Shown here piece by piece: positions 5,196-8,925 of a stretch of 8,925 nucleotides of DNA. Location: positions 1-8,925 of the forward strand of contig DATDOO010000134.1 of NCBI GenBank assembly GCA_035293245.1, written 5' to 3'. Below the pieces are notes generated by a model that saw nothing but the letters and a program-made list of their open reading frames with translations, was not told the origin of the DNA and did not search any database. The stretch is from DATDOO01 sp035293245. GTDB taxonomy: Bacteria > Pseudomonadota > Gammaproteobacteria > Methylococcales > Methylococcaceae. Position 1 is the first letter of the stretch, and each line of letters starts with the position of its first letter. The position numbers were made by a program, and so were the translations under genes.

Positions 5196-7675
5196 CGATC
5201 AACCGACGCGAATTCCTGAAAGCCAACGCCGCCGCCGCCGCTGCGCACCTGGCCGGTGTGAGCCTGCCCATCCCGGCATTTGGGCAGAGCCGCGACATGA
5301 TCCGCTGGGACAAGGCACCGTGCCGCTTTTGCGGCGTGGGTTGCGGCGTGCTGGTCGGCGTCCAGGAACGGCGGGTGGTCGCGGTGCAAAGCGACGCCGA
5401 TTCGCCGGTCAACCGCGGCCTCAACTGCATCAAGGGCTATTTCCTCCCCAAGATTCTCTACGGCAAGGATCGCCTGACCAAACCCTTGCTGCGCATGAAG
5501 AACGGCCATTACGACAAAAACGGCGAATTCACCGAAATCACCTGGGAGCAGGCGTTCGCCGTCATGGCGGAAAAGTGGAAACAGGCGCTGAAGGAAAAAG
5601 GCCCGTCCGCCGTGGGCATGTTCGGCTCCGGCCAGTGGACGGTGTGGGAAGGCTACGCCGCCTCCAAGCTGATGAAGGCCGGTTTTCGCTCCAACAATCT
5701 CGACCCCAACGCCCGCCACTGCATGGCTTCTTCCGTGGCCGCCTTCATGCGCACCTTCGGCATGGACGAGCCCATGGGCTGCTACGACGACATCGAACAC
5801 GCCGACGCGTTCGTCCTGTGGGGTTCCAACATGGCGGAAATGCACCCGGTGCTGTGGTCGCGCGTCGCCGACCGCAGGCTCACCGGCGACGGCGTGCAGG
5901 TGGCGGTGTTGTCCACCTTCACCCACCGCAGCTTCGACCTGGCGGACCTCGGCATCGTCTTCAAGCCGCAGAGCGACCTGGCGATCCTCAACTTCATCGC
6001 CAACCACCTGATCCGGACGGGCAAGATCGACAAGACCTTCGTGGATCAACACGCCGCTTTCCGCATCGGCAACGCCGACATCGGCTACGGCCTGCGAGCC
6101 GACGACCCGCGCGAGCAGAAGGCTGCCAACGCCAAGGACGCCGGCGGGGCCAAGCCTTGCAGCTTCGAGGACTACAAGCAATTCGTCTCCGCCTATACGC
6201 TGGAGAAGGCGCAGGAGATTTCCGGCGTGCCAGGGGAACAACTGTTGGCCTTGGCGGAACTGTACGCCGATCCGAAGAAGAAAATCGTCTCCTTCTGGAC
6301 CATGGGCTTTAACCAGCACGCGCGCGGCACCTGGGCCAACCAACTCATTTACAACATCCATCTTTTGACCGGCAAGATCGCCGAGCCGGGCAACGGCCCA
6401 TTTTCCCTCACCGGCCAGCCTTCCGCCTGCGGCACCGCGCGTGAGGTAGGCACCTTCAGCCACCGCCTGCCGGCGGACATGCTGGTCGCCAAGCCGGAGC
6501 ACCGCGCCCGCGCCGAAAAACAGTGGAAACTGCCGGAGGGCACCATCCCCCCCGAACCCGGCTACCACGCCGTGCAGCAGAACCGCATGTTGAAGGACGG
6601 CAAGCTCAACGCCTACTGGGTGCTGTGCACCAACAACATGCAGACGGCGCCCAACATGAACCAGGAAGGACTGCCCGGTTACCGGGACCCGCGCAATTTC
6701 GTGGTGGTGTCCGACCCCTACCCCACCGTCACCTGCATGGCCGCCGACTTGATCCTGCCCACCGCCATGTGGGTGGAGAAGGAAGGCGCCTACGGCAATT
6801 CCGAGCGCCGCACCCAGTTCTGGCGCCAGCAGGTGGAGGCGCCGGGCGAAGCCAAGTCCGATCTGTGGCAACTGGTGGAATTCTCCAAACACTTCAAGAC
6901 CGACGAAGTCTGGCCCGCCGAACTTCTGGCCAAAAAACCGGAGTATAAAGACAAGACCTTGTACGACATCCTGTTCGCCAACGGCCAGGTCGACCGGTAT
7001 CCCTTGGAGCAGCTTGCGGCGGGCTTCGACAACCAGGAATCCAGGCACTTCGGCTTTTACCTGCAAAAAGGCCTGTTCGAGGAATACGCCGCCTTCGGCC
7101 GCGGCCACGGCCACGATCTAGCCCCTTTCGACGACTACCACAAGGAACGCGGCATCCGCTGGCCGGTGGTGAACGGCAAGGAAACCGCCTGGCGCTACCG
7201 CGAAGGCTACGATCCGTACGTCAAGCCGGGCGAAGGCTTGAAGTTCTACGGCCAGCCGGACGGCAAGGCCCTGATCTTCGCCCTGCCCTACGAACCGCCG
7301 GCGGAGTCCCCGGACGGCGAATACGACCTATGGCTGAGCACCGGCCGGGTGCTGGAGCACTGGCATTCCGGCTCCATGACCCGCCGCGTCCCGGAACTGC
7401 ACCGCGCCGTGCCCGACGCCCTGCTGTTCATGCATCCGGACGACGCCGAGGCGCGCGGCCTTAAGCGCGGCATGACGGCGCGCATCCGGTCAAGGCGGGG
7501 AGAAATCCTCGCCCAGGTGGAAACCCGCGGGCGCAACCGTCCGCCCAGGGGGCTGGTGTTCGTGCCGTTCTTCGACGAAAGCCGGCTGGTCAACAAGCTG
7601 ACCCTGGACGCCACCTGCCCCATTTCCAAGCAGACGGACTTCAAGAAATGCGCGGTCAAGGTGGCAAAGGCGTGA
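5192..7675 (+). CDS. napA: NapA, catalytic subunit of periplasmic nitrate reductase
   Basis: Reduces nitrate to nitrite in the periplasm using a molybdenum bis-MGD cofactor and one 4Fe-4S cluster, with electrons from NapB. It has 827 residues (E. coli 828) and an intact frame. A Tat signal peptide opens with RREFLK (5-10), then an alanine-rich hydrophobic stretch, with probable cleavage near residue 31. The cluster ligands are C44, C47, C51 and C79, followed by K81 in CIKGYF, the conserved lysine between cluster and cofactor. The molybdenum ligand is C177 in NARHCMASS. Cofactor-binding stretches typical of the E. coli-type enzyme follow, such as WGSNMAEMHPVLW, GFNQHARGTWANQ, SGSMTRR and the C-terminal FDESRLVNKLTLDATCPISKQ region. 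The start is fixed by the Tat motif and overlaps the napD stop by 4 bases. Cysteine rather than aspartate as molybdenum ligand separates it from membrane NarG enzymes. Confidence 0.98.
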   Translation: MTINRREFLKANAAAAAAHLAGVSLPIPAFGQSRDMIRWDKAPCRFCGVGCGVLVGVQERRVVAVQSDADSPVNRGLNCIKGYFLPKILYGKDRLTKPLLRMKNGHYDKNGEFTEITWEQAFAVMAEKWKQALKEKGPSAVGMFGSGQWTVWEGYAASKLMKAGFRSNNLDPNARHCMASSVAAFMRTFGMDEPMGCYDDIEHADAFVLWGSNMAEMHPVLWSRVADRRLTGDGVQVAVLSTFTHRSFDLADLGIVFKPQSDLAILNFIANHLIRTGKIDKTFVDQHAAFRIGNADIGYGLRADDPREQKAANAKDAGGAKPCSFEDYKQFVSAYTLEKAQEISGVPGEQLLALAELYADPKKKIVSFWTMGFNQHARGTWANQLIYNIHLLTGKIAEPGNGPFSLTGQPSACGTAREVGTFSHRLPADMLVAKPEHRARAEKQWKLPEGTIPPEPGYHAVQQNRMLKDGKLNAYWVLCTNNMQTAPNMNQEGLPGYRDPRNFVVVSDPYPTVTCMAADLILPTAMWVEKEGAYGNSERRTQFWRQQVEAPGEAKSDLWQLVEFSKHFKTDEVWPAELLAKKPEYKDKTLYDILFANGQVDRYPLEQLAAGFDNQESRHFGFYLQKGLFEEYAAFGRGHGHDLAPFDDYHKERGIRWPVVNGKETAWRYREGYDPYVKPGEGLKFYGQPDGKALIFALPYEPPAESPDGEYDLWLSTGRVLEHWHSGSMTRRVPELHRAVPDALLFMHPDDAEARGLKRGMTARIRSRRGEILAQVETRGRNRPPRGLVFVPFFDESRLVNKLTLDATCPISKQTDFKKCAVKVAKA

Positions 7676-7688
7676 AGGGGAAAAGGCC

Positions 7689-8141
7689 ATGAACAAGCTG
7701 TTTGCGATGTTTCTGCTGACGTTCTGCGCCGGGCTGGCCCAGGCCGAAAACGTGGTTTCCGTGAAGGCCTTGCGCGACGGCGTGCCGCTCGATGCGGAAG
7801 CCGCCGTGCCCGAGCCGCACCATTGGCAGGCCGACCGCAACACCATCCCGCGCCAGTACGTCCAGCAGCCGCCGCTAATCCCCCATGCCATCGAGGCCTA
7901 TTCCATCAACCTCAAGTTCAACAAGTGCCTCACCTGCCACAGTTGGACCAATTACAAGGCCACCGGCGCGGTGAAGATCAGCATGACGCATTTCTCCGAC
8001 CGCGAAGGCCACGACCTGGCCAACGTCGCGGCGCGGCGCTACGTCTGCACCCAGTGCCACATCCCGCAGATGGACGCACCGCCGCTGGTGGAAAACGACT
8101 TCCGTCCGGTGCGCGCCCTGACTCCCCATGAGGCAGAGTGA
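7689..8141 (+). CDS. napB: NapB, diheme cytochrome c subunit of periplasmic nitrate reductase
   Basis: Periplasmic electron-transfer subunit that passes electrons from NapC to NapA. It has 150 residues with a Sec signal peptide (MNKLFAMFLLTFCAGLAQA, cleavage probably after residue 19). Two c-type heme sites are present, CLTCH (80-84) and CTQCH (120-124). H66 in PPLIPHAIEAY and H101 in MTHF are the expected second axial ligands, as in known NapB structures. The start is 13 bases after the napA stop, with AAGGGG (7675-7680) as ribosome binding site. The stop shares its final A with the first base of the napC ATG. Cytochrome c maturation in the periplasm is required but its genes are not in the window. 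Confidence 0.96.
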   Translation: MNKLFAMFLLTFCAGLAQAENVVSVKALRDGVPLDAEAAVPEPHHWQADRNTIPRQYVQQPPLIPHAIEAYSINLKFNKCLTCHSWTNYKATGAVKISMTHFSDREGHDLANVAARRYVCTQCHIPQMDAPPLVENDFRPVRALTPHEAE

Positions 8142-8749
8142 TGTCCGTATTGCGGCGGCTGGTCGATTTTCTGAAGACACCCAGCCGCCGCTGGTCCGCC
8201 GGAGCTTTGCTCGCCGCCGGCACGTTGCTGGGCATCCTCCTGTGGGGTGGGTTCAACTGGTCGCTGGAATTGACCAACACGGAAAGGTTCTGCATCTCCT
8301 GCCATGAAATGGAGCAAAACGTCTACATGGAATACCGCGACACCATCCACTACAACAACAGGAGCGGTGTGCGCGCCACCTGCCCCGACTGCCACGTGCC
8401 CAGGGAATGGCAACACAAGGTGTTGCGCAAGATTCGCGCTTCCAACGAACTGTTCCACAAGATCATGGGCAGCGTGGCAACTCCGGAAAAATTCGAGGCC
8501 AAGCGCCTGGAACTGGCGCGCCACGTGTGGAAACAGATGAAAGACACCGATTCGCGCGAGTGCCGCAACTGCCACGACGCCCGCTCCATGGACTACATGA
8601 AACAGCAGCAGCGCGCCGCCCACCGCCACGAAAAGGGCTTCGAGGAAGGCAAGACCTGCATCGACTGCCACAAGGGCATCGCCCACTCGCTGCCGGCCCT
8701 CTACGAAGAAGACCCCAGTGCGGCGCTGGGCAAACCGCATCCTCCCTGA
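8141..8749 (+). CDS. napC: NapC, membrane-anchored tetraheme cytochrome c (NapC/NirT family)
   Basis: Quinol dehydrogenase that takes electrons from the membrane quinol pool and hands them to NapB. It has 202 residues. A single N-terminal transmembrane helix covers about 20-40 after a basic cytoplasmic start, leaving the heme domain in the periplasm. Four heme motifs are present: CISCH (51-55), CPDCH (81-85), CRNCH (141-145) and CIDCH (173-177). FCISCHEM and the KGIAHSLP stretch after the last heme are typical of the family. The ATG at 8141 overlaps the napB stop by one base and has GAGG (8130-8133) 7 bases ahead; a GTG directly before it (8138) would add one residue and cannot be excluded. 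In the absence of napG/napH in this cluster, NapC is the only quinol oxidase visible for NapAB. A NirT-type role in nitrite reduction is less likely given the neighbours. Confidence 0.95.
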   Translation: MSVLRRLVDFLKTPSRRWSAGALLAAGTLLGILLWGGFNWSLELTNTERFCISCHEMEQNVYMEYRDTIHYNNRSGVRATCPDCHVPREWQHKVLRKIRASNELFHKIMGSVATPEKFEAKRLELARHVWKQMKDTDSRECRNCHDARSMDYMKQQQRAAHRHEKGFEEGKTCIDCHKGIAHSLPALYEEDPSAALGKPHPP

Positions 8750-8781
8750 ATAATGCTCAGGACACGCGAAGGAGCTGCATC

Positions 8782-8925
8782 ATGACTCTTGTGGACGTAC
8801 TCCGCTTTCCCCTGCCCGGCTGGCTGCAAATCGCCCTGCCGCTCAATCCGGATTTTTCCACTCCGGAGGCACGCATGCGGCTGGTCGTCGACCTGGCGCA
8901 CCGCAACGTGGAGCGCGGCACGGGC
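8782..8925 (+). CDS. N-terminal fragment of a possible zinc-dependent nucleoside deaminase (runs off right edge)
   Basis: An ATG at 8782 with a near-perfect ribosome binding site (AAGGAG, 8769-8774, 7 bases ahead) opens 48 codons that stay open to the window edge. The segment ARMRLVVDLAHRNVERGTG (31-48) looks like the first helix and following glycine turn of the cytidine/guanine deaminase superfamily, where a GGPFGA-type motif normally comes next. The zinc-binding HAE and PCxxC motifs would lie outside the window, so the family call is an inference from memory. The gene begins 32 bases after the napC stop with no terminator in between, so it may be co-transcribed with nap, although a nucleoside deaminase has no known role in nitrate reduction. 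Confidence 0.55.
   Translation, partial: MTLVDVLRFPLPGWLQIALPLNPDFSTPEARMRLVVDLAHRNVERGTG

Noticed and set aside
5156..7114. A 652-codon open frame on the minus strand opposite napA
   Set aside because: Same effect: a product rich in Gly, Val, His and Ala with no recognisable domain, opposite an intact and fully motif-supported NapA.
7716..7733. Possible lipobox cysteine (C13) in the NapB signal peptide
   Set aside because: The residues before it are L-T-F, which does not fit a lipobox because phenylalanine is not accepted at that place, and the AQA cleavage site follows normally.

Overview
The window is GC-rich, densely coding and bacterial. ClpB, a low-molecular-weight phosphatase, an SLT lysozyme-like protein and an E. 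coli-type napFDABC cluster point to a proteobacterium, most likely a gammaproteobacterium. The protein sequences remind me of methanotrophic Methylococcales, but that is an impression from memory and not demonstrated here.

Left part (1-4300) is all on the minus strand. At the left edge is the first 23 codons of a gene that runs out of the window. Next come complete clpB (272-2851) with what looks like its own sigma-32 heat-shock promoter (2887-2915), a low-molecular-weight protein tyrosine phosphatase (2927-3418), a 306-base stretch in which I see no gene (3419-3724), and an exported DUF4124 plus SLT lytic transglycosylase (3725-4300).

A 155-base divergent region (4301-4455) carries a probable promoter for the transglycosylase with a perfect 12-base palindrome near its start point. 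I found no convincing promoter or FNR box for the nap genes there.

Right part (4456-8749) is a compact plus-strand periplasmic nitrate reductase operon, napF-napD-napA-napB-napC. Stop and start codons overlap at napF/napD, napD/napA and napB/napC. The deduced electron path is quinol to NapC (membrane tetraheme cytochrome) to NapB (periplasmic diheme cytochrome) to NapA (molybdenum and 4Fe-4S enzyme) to nitrate. NapD chaperones the Tat signal of NapA, and NapF is a cytoplasmic iron-sulfur maturation or redox partner. napG, napH and napE do not occur between these genes. After napC, 32 bases further and behind a strong ribosome binding site, the first 48 codons of another gene run off the right edge; they resemble the N-terminus of a zinc-dependent nucleoside deaminase.

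I see no CRISPR array, tRNA, rRNA or complete mobile element, and no clearly new system. The points most worth checking are the two edge genes, the heat-shock promoter of clpB, the palindrome in the divergent region, and how this nap operon is regulated.
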